A stretch of 64,000 nucleotides of DNA from NCBI RefSeq assembly GCF_932526225.1, contig NC_064046.1, positions 11,059,719 through 11,123,718 on the forward strand. The letters run 5' to 3'. Of this stretch, positions 33,905-47,100 are shown one piece after another. Position numbers and translations under genes: made by a program. Each line of letters begins with the position of its first letter. Within the stretch, counting starts at the first letter, position 1. The notes beneath the pieces were generated by a model. It did not search any database, was not told the origin of the DNA, and saw only the letters and a program-made list of their open reading frames with translations. This DNA is from Nematostella vectensis. Taxonomy: Eukaryota; Cnidaria; Anthozoa; Actiniaria; Edwardsiidae.

Positions 33905-34337
33905 TTCGACGTGTGTTCTAATATAAGCTCGAACAGTAACTTAGTGGGGTATGTAAAGAGCGAGAATAGGAGGATGTTTTTGCGGCGCTATGGTGTTCGG
34001 TGGACATCAGTGTCGCGCAACTCGGATATATACCGCCACATGTCTCTATTCCAAAAAACGTTGTCAGTGCAAACAGCGGCAAAAGTGGCGATTCGTAAAT
34101 GGCAATTCACAACAAGGGTACCACGTTTCATTATATTTTAACCGAATGTAGAAGAACATCGAATCAATCATACAAAAATCAATTAAAAGCTACCGATAAA
34201 GCTCAGGCAAATCAGGAAATCATTTATATCCACCCTTTGGTCTTGGAACTGCTAATCGCCATTTGCCGTTTGCACTGACAACGTTTTTTTATTAGATTTA
34301 TAAGCCGCATATCACGAGCCAGGCCCGTAGGAGGAAC

Positions 34338-34640
34338 CAAAATTTTACCGAGGCAAAGCTAGCTGCTGGTTAATAAATCCAAAAATTGCAGGTGTTTTAT
34401 CTCATACTTTAAAATTGTGAAACACTAAACATCAAAATTTTACCGAGGCGAAGCTAGCCGCTGGTTGATAAATCCAAAAATTGCAGGTGTTTTATCTCAT
34501 ACTTTAAAATTGTGAAACACTAAACATCAAAATTTTACCGAGGCAAAGCTAGCCGCTGGTTGATAAATCCAAAAATTGCAGGTGTTTTATCTCATACTTT
34601 AAAATTGTGAAACACTAAACATCAAAATTTTACCGAGGCG
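34338..34640 (+). repeat. ~95-bp tandem repeat, 3 units plus partial
   Basis: CAAAATTTTACCGAGGC recurs at about 34338, 34433, 34529 and 34624, followed by AAGCTAGCCGCTGG and a conserved AT-rich stretch ending GTGAAACACTAAAC. It is intergenic, downstream of the adhesion GPCR. Confidence 0.9.
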
Positions 34641-34867
34641 AGTGTCTCACTTGCCTCATGCTGGTTACGGCCGAGCTAGTCACATCTTTTACATATATAT
34701 TAGTACATGACGTCATCTCATTATGTAACCCACGCCACGTATAAATAGACAGTGTCATCAAACACTGACGAACACATCGAACGCTGACACACAAAGACGA
34801 ACAAACCAACTTCATTGTGTTATTTCTCTCTTCATCTTGGTTCGTCAAAAAATTTTAAAGTAACCGT

Positions 34868-35125
34868 TGTCGTTTTAGGGGTCTCGTACCGAGGAATTTT
34901 AGCTTCTTTTCAGAGGCTTTCTCTATTGACTAAAGTAGGTCATAGTCACTGTTTTTCTCTTCTCTTAATACAATTCACAAAGTTTGTGAAGCACCTACGG
35001 TACGGCAGCCCTAAAAGTGACAAGAATCGTGCAGGTTTTCCAAATAAGGAATATTTTAGTTTCCTTATATGGAAGTGACCGCGTCTGCGAAAATCGACAA
35101 TTTTTGGCTTAATTTTCTTGATATG
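34868..35125 (+). repeat. Dispersed ~270-bp repeat, copy 2
   Basis: This is the second copy of the element at 31334-31610, same orientation, 3.5 kb away in the intergenic region. Short ORFs that it creates are not conserved between the two copies in frame, so it is probably non-coding. Confidence 0.8.
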
Positions 35126-35782
35126 ATTCTTGATATGATCCCCCTGACGCCCCTGGTATATTAAAGCCTTGATTTGTAGGGAAATAGATGCTCCCGCCCG
35201 GTCGACTAGGTTCTTGAAAATGATTAAGGCAAATATAATAAAACAGCTGTTATTGCGTTTGTCTTGCTGTTGTCATTTTGTGCTGCACGCCGATGTACTA
35301 TTCACCCCAGTACGCAAACATTTCCTTTCGACAATATTTTGTGATATTTTAAAAGGTGGTAGTACTGGCCAAAATTCCTACTTTATTTTAAGAGTACAAT
35401 CCATTTGTCATCTATTGTGCAAAATGTTTAGGTGAGGCGCCCATATTCGGTGGAGGCGCTTATTTGAGGGAGGCGCTTATTCGAGCAATTACGGTGCTTT
35501 AGTTTCAATTAAGTTGATATAGGTTTTGTTTTTGTTTTAACACTGAGTGATATAGAGAGTGGGGGCGAAATTGCCTGAGGAATTTCGTTGAGCACCCAGC
35601 GCTTCCAGCCCGACGGGAGGAAGGGAGGATCATCAGGTACCAGCCAGCAGCGAGGACTTAGAAAGCTAAGTCAATGAGTTTCTCGAGGTGAAGACTTCAA
35701 GGCCTTTCCGCTTTCTAGAGGGTGACTCTGTACTCGGAAACCAGACTGGGGAGGGCTTGAAGGACTGGTCCATGCTTGCAAT

Positions 35783-36101
35783 AGGGAACTTGCGAGTCAC
35801 GTGACCTTTCACGTGACCTTGCGAGTCACGTGACTTTCACGTGACCTTTCTGGGTGGCAAAATCAAGCCTAAATATACACAGAAATGACTGCGCCCGTCA
35901 CGCCAGAGAACGACAAAAAAAAAAAAAAAAATGAAATCTTTAAATGAAAATGAAACCTTTCTGAACAAAATAAATTATGGTTTTATTCGTAAGCGCTAAA
36001 TAATTTGCTTTTTGTTGCTGTTATTTTTGCCGTTAAAAGCCTGAGCTCGCGCTAGTTTGCCACCCAAAAAGTCACGTGATCTCTTAGCCTAAGTCCCCCC
36101 T
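35783..36101 (+). mobile_element. Short TIR element, AGGGACTTGCG family, copy 1
   Basis: The ends AGGGAACTTGCGAGTCACGTGACC and the inverse of GGTGGCAAA...CCTAAGTCCCCCCT form imperfect inverted repeats that include TTTGCCACCC. The left part contains an extra duplication of CACGTGAC. A relative in inverse layout lies at 44620-44909, sharing GTTTGCCACC, GCGCTAGTTTGCC and GTAAGCGCT. It is a non-coding, MITE-like element. Confidence 0.75.
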
Positions 36102-36239
36102 ATTGTGGTGTTTTGCAGTGAGTTATCTTTTGTACTGCACCAGCTTGTCCAGCTTGTCATTTTCTCTTCCAAGAGAAAAATCGCGCCGCTGGGGGTCGAG
36201 TTACTCATTTACTCATTATATTTCCTTATTTCCTTTCCT

Positions 36240-36429
36240 TATACACATACACAGAAAAATGTGCTTCGCAACAGCATTTTGCACCTTTTCGACGGGTTTA
36301 AGAGTAGATGAAAAAGCTGTTCCTTGTTGTGGAATATAATTTTGTCTTTTTTCAGAACATCAAGCATTTCTTTCCTATGGTTATCATAAATGGGACACCT
36401 CAGTAGGAAGTGCCACTCATCTTCTGTTT
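36240..36429 (-). mobile_element. LINE C-terminal fragment (minus strand)
   Basis: The minus strand reads ETEDEWHFLLRCPIYDNHRK, then EMLDVLKKDK and NKEQLFHLLLNPSK. The E-DE-HFLL-CP-Y block is the standard end of many invertebrate non-LTR retrotransposon ORF2 proteins. Only about 60 residues are recognisable and the upstream frame is broken, so it is a dead fragment. Confidence 0.65.
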
Positions 36430-37559
36430 CATTTTAAGTCGCATTGCTGGCAGAGTCTTTCCCTTCATTAGACATCATTTCGGAGTAATTATCCTATAGA
36501 TAGCCCGTCGGGGACCACATCCTATTTCATGCGCGTGTCGCAAAGAGTTGTGGGAAGATTTGGGGAAGTCGAATCTTCCTGCTTGAAGTCGCGTCAGGTT
36601 GCTCAGGAGAGGTTTGCTTGTTTGATTTTATTTTCGAGTTGCCTTGCGTTGCGTTCTTGATTCGTATGTTAAAATTTTCTCCTCAAGACAGTCTAGTCTC
36701 TATTTCCAGCCATAGCTAGACACATCACCCCTGTGGGCTCCCAGAAACGAGCAGAGTCTTGGGGCTGCTGTGTACACAGTTTGACCACCTTGGAGGTAGA
36801 CCAGCATTTCGAACTTTGCACCGCCACTCTGCTCGATAAACGCTCAAACAAGCACAAACACCCCAAGAAAGAAGCCAGTTATACCATTTCTTTGACGATT
36901 TGTGCGCAATAAGGTAAGGTTTTGAGATAAAAAACTATACGGCTTGATGGAAATAATTTTTCCTCGTTATAAAACATGTTGCTTTCTATATGACAATGCT
37001 TCCAGTCCAAGTCCTGGCTTTCGATAATATCTGAATTGGATGTTTCGCGGTAGTTTGGCACCATTAGCTGTATATCATACAAGTCAGTGCCCCCTTTAGT
37101 ACTCTATAGCACCTTTAACTCTTAACATAGCCGATTGTTTTAAGGCATAGATAGAAGGGTTTTCATCATTTAGCGCACCATATTCCTTATGCATCAGTCA
37201 ATTTAAACCCTCACCCCCATGGTCCCGGGGAAGAATGGGGGATTAGACTTTGACCCTGTACAAAACAGAGAAAAGGACCCAATCCCTCAAGGCAAAACTG
37301 CAGTCAAATGCCCTTACCCCTCAAATGCAAACTATAGGCAACTACCCAACAACAAGTCATCTAAAAATCCTTTATCTTCCAAAGCCAGTACACTTCAACA
37401 AATTTGTACTAGATACATTTAGGCACTGCCTAACGCGGATCCCCAAACTTATTGTTCTTATTTATGAAGTACAACAATGGTGGATTAGATGTCCAAGAGC
37501 TGTTTACAATTTCTGAAACTAACCACAAGTGTGATGGATAGATAGCTTAATCTAAAGTA

Positions 37560-37632
37560 TCTGTACATGTATTAGGGGGAAGGGCTGGGGGTGGGGGTGG
37601 GGGGGGTGGGGGGGGTGGGGGGTGGGGTGGGC
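37560..37632 (+). repeat. G-rich tract with G-quadruplex pattern
   Basis: A 70-bp stretch consists almost entirely of G runs of 4-8 interrupted by single T or TT, about 600 bp upstream of the DHRS1-like start codon. Intramolecular G-quadruplex formation is plausible by pattern. Any effect on transcription is inference. Confidence 0.7.
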
Positions 37633-37659
37633 TCTCCAGAAAAGAAGACAGGGTGATTG

Positions 37660-38045
37660 CTATCTTTAAGGGGGTATAAAATCTCAACCAACTGCTATTC
37701 CTTAGGGGGTGTTGATGGATTTTTTTCCGATTCTGGTATCTCTTAGGGTATAAAATTCGACCAACTGCTATTCCTTAGAGGATGTCTAACTGTGTGCTGG
37801 AGTGTTTCTGCTTTTGGTTCGCATTTAAATTTGATTGACAGTTGTGTTAGAGCATAAGGTTGCATTGTTGTGTTTTTGTGTAAACACATTTTTGTTTGTA
37901 AAGTTGCCCCGTAACAAGTGGTTTTTCCAATTTTGCTATCTCTAAGGTTTAGAAATTTATTCAATAACACCCAATTTGCTATCCCTTCGGGGTAAGAATT
38001 TCTGTTGACCACACTGAAAGTGCTATCTCTTAGGGTTAAAATTGT
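37660..38045 (+). repeat. Diverged repeats of a CTATCTCTTAGGGT motif
   Basis: CTATCTTTAAGGGGG, CTATTCCTTAGGG, GTATCTCTTAGGG, CTATCTCTAAGG, CTATCCCTTCGGGG and CTATCTCTTAGGG recur about every 60 bp. They are often followed by TATAAAATTCGACCAACTG. It is an old degenerate tandem array upstream of the DHRS1-like gene; no gene is seen in it. Confidence 0.6.
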
Positions 38046-38181
38046 TTTTGCGAAATCTAAATCTATAGAACACCTTTCATGTGTGCTACACATGTATGCT
38101 ACATATTATCAAATAGTTTTCTAAGAACATACTTCTTGTCTCAGAACTCTGCTATTATGTGGAATTTTTTTGCCATAGAAG

Positions 38182-41100
38182 ATGCCTGATCTACCAAGTC
38201 TGAGCGGTAAGGTGTGCCTGGTCACTGGGGCATCTCGAGGAATAGGCAAGGGCATAGCTCTGATGCTCGGGAAAGCTGGAGCTACTGTCTACGTTACAGG
38301 TACATGACAGAAACAGAAAATATGAGTACCATTATCTCCCTAATTCTAATATTAAATATCTATGTAATTTTTATTGAGCTAAACAAAATTTGAATGAGGT
38401 TAACATTATAAAATATATAATATGATGTTGCTACTGCATACCACATGCATACAAGTACAAGTATTTATCCAACAAAAGCAAAAATGAATAAAATTCCTGT
38501 GAATAAAAAGTAGAATATCATTGTGCTTTACTTGGGTTACCAGGTGTATATGAAGACATGACTGGAATACATTAATTGTTTTCTTTTTCCATGATTGTTA
38601 AAGACATTGTCGTTGGTATTCATCCATGTTTTGGTTGTGTATGGTGTAAAACTCATATCGTTACGTGTATTTCTGCTTTTATCTGTTTATTCTCTTCAAT
38701 GATCAACGTACAAACATGGCGTATTTTAACAAAAAGCCCACGAGGCTAACATCTACCCATGATGCAACACTGCAGTTTACGTCATATAGACACTGCTCAA
38801 CACCCCCACTTGTTTCTTATGATGTTAACCTAAATAACAACGTAATAACAATTTCCTACAATAAATGTTATAGGCAATAAGCTGATTTTACAGTTTAAGC
38901 ACCCAAACAGAAATTTCTTGAATTTAGTTAGTTTGACCTTGCTGGTTTGGTGAAAATGTCAGCCACCATTTTTCTGTGGGGCAAAACACAATATCGATTT
39001 TGCCATCGTCTAAGAACTGTATAAGTTCCACATAGCATTCTTCATTCTTTGTTGCATCAGGCTAATCCGTTGATGGCAAGATCGTATCTTTCAATTTCAG
39101 CACCCGTAAATGACCCAAAAATTTGGCCTCCCACAACTCATATTTACTTCCGTCCATTTCGAGTCTGTGCTGGGCCGATAAGCTGTTAAACTCATATCGT
39201 TACGTGTATTTCGCCTTTTTTCTGTTTATTTTCTTCAATGGTTTTAACACAAAGCCCACGGGGCTAACATCTACCCATAATGCAACACTGCAGTTTACTT
39301 TATATAAACACTGCGGAAAGTTTGCATGGTTTAAAGACACATATTTAGGGGAAATAAAATCTGAAATGAGGTTATCTAGGATATTTTTATCATGTGCATT
39401 GACTGCAGTTTATATTTAGATATCATTATCCGATGCAAGAAATAGCAAAAACAATTTTACATCATGCATGAATTTTCCTTTAAAAATCCTATGATGAATT
39501 CCCATCATTTAAAACAATTGCTGTTTATATGCCTCTGAGCTACATTTGAATTGGCCCCATCCTTTATTTCCACACCTCTCTCCCGGTTCTCATTCTGCTT
39601 GTTTTTATTCTTTTACTTCTCCCAACTTTCATAACTTATAGGGCGTACACTACAATCAGCTACAGGAAAACCTGGTTCTCTCATGGAAACAGCCCAGGAG
39701 GTGAGTATATTCAGGCTCATAGGCAGATGGCTTAGGTTAAACTCCTCATACCCATCTGGTAGGCCTAGACAAGGTAGTAAAGGTGGTGGGAGAAATTAAA
39801 ATTTCTCATGTAAAGGAAGACATATATTGTTTGTTCCTAGCAAGGGGACTGGGGTGGTTGCCTTCTCCCACTAGAGTTAAACATGTGAAGGAGAAACTAG
39901 AGATACAAGAAATAACTGAGACTCTCCCCCTAAGACAAAATAATCTAGCTACAACTATATCCTCTTGGATGAATATTGACTGGAAGTTCAGGATCATGAT
40001 TAAAATATCAAATTTGTCTGACAACAGCTTGAATGAAGCACTTTTTTAATGGTGTCAAATTGTGCCACTTATAATAAAAAAGCCTGGTTCGTTTCCTTCT
40101 AGGTGGAATATGCAGGGGGTAAGTGTATTCCTGTGCAGTGTGACCATGGCAAAGATGAGGATGTCAAACAGCTGTTTGCAAGAATCAAGCGTGAGCAGGG
40201 CGGCCGTCTAGATGTGCTGGTAAACAATGCTTATAAAGGTGTCCAGGTAAAAACAATTTTAATATGCCTTCACTGTGATACTTAGATATCAATTCATTAA
40301 ATGGTTTCATTAAAAACAAGTTTCATTTAACAAGTTTAACTAAGAGGTAGCAACATGCTTGTCCACCTGAATGCAGCAGCTTGAAAAGTTGACACTGTTA
40401 ACCTGTCTAACCACAAATCGTTTATTTTTGTGTGTGTGTCTTGTAGACTATCTTCGAAACATATGGCAAGCCCTTCTATGAGCAGGTGTGTGAATCAGAG
40501 TCTGATCAAGAACTTCTTGGTATGTCAGGGTCTGATCTAGATGTTGGCCGAGCGGGTCCGGGCCTCCTTATTTTCAGACATTTGGCTAGGAGGGAAAATA
40601 AGGAAAATAACAAGATAAAGCAGGAAATTCACGGAAGAACAATGGATCCCCCCTTTTTTGAAGCCATTGCTTGCCTTCCCCTCCACCTCTTTTGGAATTT
40701 CTGGATCCCCTGTATTGGGGCATAACCTCAAGGAGGGACCAAACATATAGTTAAAAGAACATTTGTCTATTGTATAAGGTGGGGGGGGGCAAACAAACCA
40801 CATAATCCACCCTAGAGGTCTTTTGACCTCTCGTCAATTACAATTCTTTTCCAGCCAATCAGTTTGTGGGATGACATCAATGATGTCGGTCTCAGGTAAG
40901 CCTTGCATCAGGATGATGTAATGTAGTATTTTGCACCATGTTCATATGATAATCAATAGCCAGTGTGTGGGATGTTATAATGGTGTCATGTTGAGGTGAT
41001 GTACTGTATCCGGTAACTTCCACCGGTGCATAAAGCATAACAGAGAAATCTAATCCAGCCTAACGTGAAATTATGTAAAATCATGGAAATTATATTTGCT

Positions 41101-44100
41101 CCACTTTTGGTCCATCTTTGATTTTTAGGTCTGAGCTGCCAAATATTCTAATGGATTCTCTCTCTATTGTATTAGGTCCAGCTATGTGGCTTCATGGTTT
41201 GGTGCGCAGATGATGGTCCAAGCCAAACAAGGCCTAATTGTTAACATCTCCTCTCCTGGGGGATTGGTATATTTTTTGAATGTTCCTTATGGAGTTGGCA
41301 AGGCAGCGGTAAGTGCCAAGCTTACAGGGATTTCAGTGGTGGTTTATTTTATTTTTACAAAATTCTGCTGGGGTCATGTTGGTTTTAAAACTTTAATCAC
41401 AGGTATGGGACTGTTAAAATAATATACGGTTTTAATATTATACGCCTAAAACGTGTATTGGACTCAGAGGGCAGAGTCTGCCCTGAAGAAGTCTCATTAA
41501 AGATGGCAGGAATACCAGTTTTTGGTGTAATGTATTAATTTTTGTGGTTCACGATCACGACAATTGGGGCTTTTTGTATTTATTCGGTTTTAATATCAGG
41601 TATAGCAAGGCTTATTCCCTGTTCTTTTTCCTGAGATTCAATTACCGCCAGCTTTTATGATTTTGGTATTAGATTGAAGCTCTCCGTCTGTTACAGACGG
41701 ACCGTATGATGGCGGATATGTCGATCGAGCTAAGGAAGAATAATGTGGCAGCCATCTCTCTCTGGCCCGGACCTGTCAGTACAGAGGCTATAAAAGACAT
41801 GCTGAAGTCTGAGGTAAGCTAACTGCAGTTTTAAACATTTTGCGAACTCTCGCAGAAGATTTCCAACAGCTTAAAACGCCTACTGACTTCCGTCATTTTT
41901 AATCCTTGAGACATTGGCTAGCACTGAAATGGTTTCCAATCACGCCACCTTCGCAAGGCGCTGACCAATAAAAGCACTAAACTAGAAACTAGTTCTGCAT
42001 TTTGGTTTTAAATTTAGAACCATTAATTGTTTTCGATATTTTACTAGTAAGCTTCCCTCACAGGAACAATATAATCCTAGGAGATCATTGCATTACCTCT
42101 TTGTACAGCTGTCCTTCTAGCTGTACTAAAAAGGACGGTTTTTCTTTAAAGCAATTTACCAAAAGTGGCGCCCAGTTATAATTTGCAATGGCCAATTCTG
42201 TTTACCTCCATTCTGACAGAAACTGTCGTTTTTGGAAGCCATTTCTCATTATAAGCAAAACCATACTATCGCCAAATAATAATTCCAAAAAAAGTCAATT
42301 CTATCACCTCCTTTCCGACAGAAAAATTCTACCGCAAAGACAAATCTCGTATTGCTCAATAATTATTTGATATGGCCAATTCGTTTAAGTTCTTTCTGAC
42401 AGTTTTAACAGACGCCCAGTTAATTATAGCAACGCCATATTGTAGTATGCTTAATTATATCGCCCAAGCTTTGGTTAGGTATGTAACAAAGCTTTTGCAG
42501 CTATCTGTCCAGCTATCTTTACTTGTGAAGATCAGCTAAAGCAAGCAAACAATAGATCGGTAAAGAAAGTCAAGTTACAGTTGCTACAGTAGTATGGAGA
42601 CATCTGAAGAAAATAATTTTACCGTTTTCAACACTTCTTACGGAACAATCTCAAGCGATGACCAAAACCTTACAGTCGATAAAGTCATAGTATTCGTGGT
42701 AATTCTCGTTTGTGGCTGTTTATCGAACTTGACAGTGATCTTTCTCGTACTTGCAAAACGAGTGCCAAGGAAAACTATCAACTTGTTCGTGGCGAACATG
42801 GCATTAGCCAACATGTTGACGACTTTACTGCACTTACCGTTTGTAAAGAGCGATTATTCGATTATTTATTGGCCTGGAGGAATCGATGTGACTTGCAGAC
42901 TGTTTCATTTGTTATATAACTTGGTATATTGGGTTTCTCTTGTGACTCTTTTGATTATTTCAATTGAACGATTCAAAGCGGTGTTATTCACAGTGCAACG
43001 ACCAGGCTTAAGCCGTTGTTTCGTCGTTTTATTTGTCTCAACGTCTTGGATCTTGCCTGCCCTTCTTAATCTCCGTGCACTCTTTATTTGCGGCGTCAAA
43101 ACAGACAAGAACGTTTGTGGCTGTTCCTTTACAAGACCTACAGCAGCATATTTTTTAGGCACGAATGTCCTGTACGTCTGCCTTGTTATTTCTATCCTAA
43201 GCATTAACCTTGGAATAATACGAAAACTGGTCCGCTCTGAACACGCTTTGAACCTACCAGAAGCCCAGCGACAGAAAAGACTTAGAACTTTCCGTTCTGC
43301 TGTCAAAATGGTTGTCTTTTCATTGCTTCTTTTTGTCGTCTGCGCCGCGCCCCTTATCACCCTCTTATCATTATATAAGATTGCAATAATTTTTCAAACT
43401 TTTTTATCAAAGATAACCACGAAAGTGTTTTTATTTTTATATTTAACGTGTTTTATAAACGCTGCATTTGGTCCAGTCATATATTTTATATTTCTGGATG
43501 ATTTTCGCAAAGCCCTACGAAATATCCTGAGAGCCGTGGCGCGGTGTCGAAGAACATGCGCAAATGAAAAAGAGCAAACTGACCAACCACTGGATGTTGT
43601 ACCCCTTACAACACGGGCTAAAGGACGTTACACTGACCAAATTAGAGATGAAGAGGCTTGCTGTGACACACGCTTGTGAAAATACCCCAAGCCTTCATGG
43701 GCTGGAAGAACCCGTATTATGTCTCGGTGAGAGGTTATTGCTTGTGAGAACAATTAACATTAATATTCAGCGGCGTAGCCAGGATTTTTAACAGGAGGGG
43801 GCCCAAAAGGCATTTTCCCCTGTGTTTTACATTTACTGTCTCATACATTTACTGTATATTTGGCTGCTTTAAGGGGGGGGGGGGGGGCACCCCCGTGGCT
43901 ACGCCCCTGAATATTTATGGTGAAGATTCCTATCTTTGAGCGTTAGGGCTAAATTGCCATTATACAGGAAATAATACAAAAAGCTAAAAAATGGCAGATA
44001 TCTTCAAATATCTTTTTGAAATGGATACCCCTGGGGATGTTAGTTGGGGGACTCCAACTAACATTCGATTAGGATTCGATGTTTATTTAATATAAATGCT

Positions 44101-47100
44101 ACATATGCTTTATATTTTTGGACGATTTTCGCCAAGCTCTACGAAATGTTATGAGAGGCGTGGCGCGCATGCGCGGCGCGGTGTCTAGGAACCTGCGCAA
44201 ACGCTTACGTGCAACCCGAACAGCCGCTGAAAGCTGGACCTGTTACACCACGGGCTCAAGGAAGTAACATATACAAAATCAGATAGCAAAAGGGGGGGGG
44301 GTATTTTTTGGGGACATATATTTGTACTCAAAATTATCTTCTTTGTTGTATGTGGACAATAACAGCTTAGCAATTTCTGAAAATGCAAGTGACCTCGCAA
44401 TGGAAAAGCGTACCCTAGCATTTTCTTCCTTCTATAATGAACAGAAAATAAAGTTCTAGCGTTTCATAAAAATGGTTGGATATCGACAAGAATCGAGCAA
44501 TAGCTAATTAGAGGCATTTTTATGCTACGGTATATCTCTTCTTGGGAAGAACGTGCGTGTGTGTGTATCAAAATATATTTTTAACAAGACCCCCTTACCC
44601 TTCCCAAGTTTTATCAATAAGGGACTTGCGCTAAGGGATCACTTGACTGTTTTGGTGGCAAACTAGCGCGCGCTCAGCCTTTCAGCGGCAAAATTACAGC
44701 AAAAAAAAAAAAAAAAAACAGTAACTTATTCAGCGCTTACGACAAGAAACCAGAATTCTCTTTTTCAGAAAGGGTTTAGTTTCATTTAAAAATTTTTATT
44801 TCTTCGTTGTTCTCTGGTGTTACGGGCAAAGTCATTTCTGATTTTTGTCTTTAGTCGTTTTGAATTTGCCACCCAAAAAGGTCATGTAATCTCTTAGCGC
44901 AAGTCCCCTAATTTACTTAAGAATCGAGCATTACAAACTGGTCAGGAGATCGATTTTCAATAGATTGAAACTATAACAACTTTTTTAAAACAAAAAACTG
45001 CCATGCGATGCGCGCAAAGCAGGCTGGTCATATTACAAAGTGAGACCAGCATCCCTCGCGAGCCTAGTTTGTCCTAAATCTAAAAATCCCGCTTTTTATT
45101 GATTTGTTCGCTTTAGGCGACCTTCCTGCGACAGCTAAAACGTTCTTGATCTCCCAGATTGGCTAAAAACGTTTTTGCTGGTGTATGCCTTGCCGAGCTG
45201 GTGCGAATTTGAAAAGCTTTGTGTATTTTTAAATACCCACAGCACCCCATTGTCATGTAAAGAGAAATGAAACGGCTCTTTAGTGGGTTTATTAGGAAAT
45301 TCCTGTTTTGGGGTTTTCGGGATTCCTGTGGCGAGCAAAAAATCGATTATTTGCGCCACAGGGATCCTGAACAACGAAAACACAGAAGAGCCGGCTCGCA
45401 GGCTAGAAATGGCTGAAATCGGAGCCGCCATGTTAGTTGTTGTAGTGCAGTTTTTTCTTGATTTTATAAGCGATATTAATTCCTCGCCGTTTAATTGATC
45501 CTAACTTGTTTATCTGTCGTCTTGTCTTCCGGTGTCGAGTATTGAATACACAAAAAAAGTGAAGTTCTAGAAGGATAACAGTTATGTTAAATTCACAATC
45601 AGAGGAGAATCACCTAGTGATGCGACGTGATCTAGTGAAAGCGGTTGGTTCTCGCTGGAAATTGTTCCATTTTTTTTTTGTTAACCTAGATCAAAGCGGT
45701 GTAAGATGTTACTTCTTTTAGGTTCTGACTGCTACATTAACATTAAAACAATATACATTTTGTTTGAAGATATCTCTGCTCTTTATTGGAAGTGTGACTT
45801 TTAATACCTCATACTGATAGGCAAGGTATGCTTCTATATAAAAACTAAAAAATACGAATATTCTCTTCTTTTGTTTTGGAGTCATTCCGATCATGAACTT
45901 ATTCTTTTATCGAGTCATTGACGGGTGCAGTCCGCTCTTGAAGGCTTATGGCATTTTCAAAAGTGCTTGTCATACCTCTTCCTCCTACTGGAATCAGATT
46001 TTGAACATGGGACTTTCTTGAGTCCGTGGTGTAACAGGTTCAAGTTCCAGCGGCTGATCATGGTGCTCCTGTTCATTTGCGCAAGTTCCTCGACATCGCG
46101 CAACGCCTCTCATAACATTTCGTAGGGCTTGGCGAAAATCATTCAGAAATATAAAGTATATGACTGGACCAAATGCAGCATTTATATAAAATCCAACATC
46201 GAATGCTCTATAAACTTGTACGACTGTCATATTATATGTTAAGTAAATTAGATTAAGATCTTGTAACCGATATAGAGCCACAAATGTATAGAGGGGTGCC
46301 GTACATATTGCAAAAAGAAGCAATGAACAGGTAACCATACGGACAGCAGAACGAAATGTTTTAATTCTTTTTTATCGCTGGGCTTCTAGTAGGTTCAAAG
46401 CGTGTTCAGAGCGGACCAGTCTTCGTATTATTCCAAGGTTAATGCTTAGGATAGAAATAACAAGGCAGACGTACAGGACATTCGTGCCTACGAAATATGC
46501 TGCTGTAGGCCTTGCGAAGAAACAGCCACAAACGTTCTTGTCTGTTTTGACGTCGCAAATAAAGAGTGCACGGAGATTAAGAAGGGCAGGCAAGATCCAA
46601 GACGTTGAGACAAATAAAACGACGAAACAACGGCTTAAGCCTGGTCGTTGCACTGTGAATGACACCGCTTTGAATCGTTCAATCGAAATAATCAAAAGAG
46701 TCACAAGAGAAACTCAATATACCAAGTTATATAACAAATGAAACAGTCTACAAGTCGCGTCGCCTAAGATTTCTCCAGACCACTCCGTGTTTCCTGTTAG
46801 ATAGATCTTTACCTTGTAAGATATCTGTAGAAAAAGCGTCACCAAGTCTGCTAATGCCATGTTTACCACGAATATGTTGATAGTTTTTCTTCGCACTCTT
46901 TTTGTAAGTACAAGTAGAATAACGGTCGCGTTAGGCAAACAACCACACACGAAAATCACCCCGATTAGTTCCACGTAAACTTTTATAAGCTTAAGGTCGT
47001 CACTTGAGATTGTTTCGTTAGAGATGTTGGTTGAGGTGACGTTATCTTCTTCAAATTTCTTCATACTATGAACTGTATTTTTATATATCTGCTGATTCTC

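Noticed and set aside
34630-35078. TATA-like CACGTATAAATAG near 34737 followed by short ORFs
   Set aside because: No ORF with a family signature or splice continuation follows, and the downstream part is a dispersed repeat. A promoter cannot be supported from this alone.
46442-46741. Plus-strand 99-codon ORF, closely similar to the minus-strand ORF at 42905-43360
   Set aside because: The similarity only reflects antisense reading of the two homologous GPCR copies; no independent evidence for a protein.
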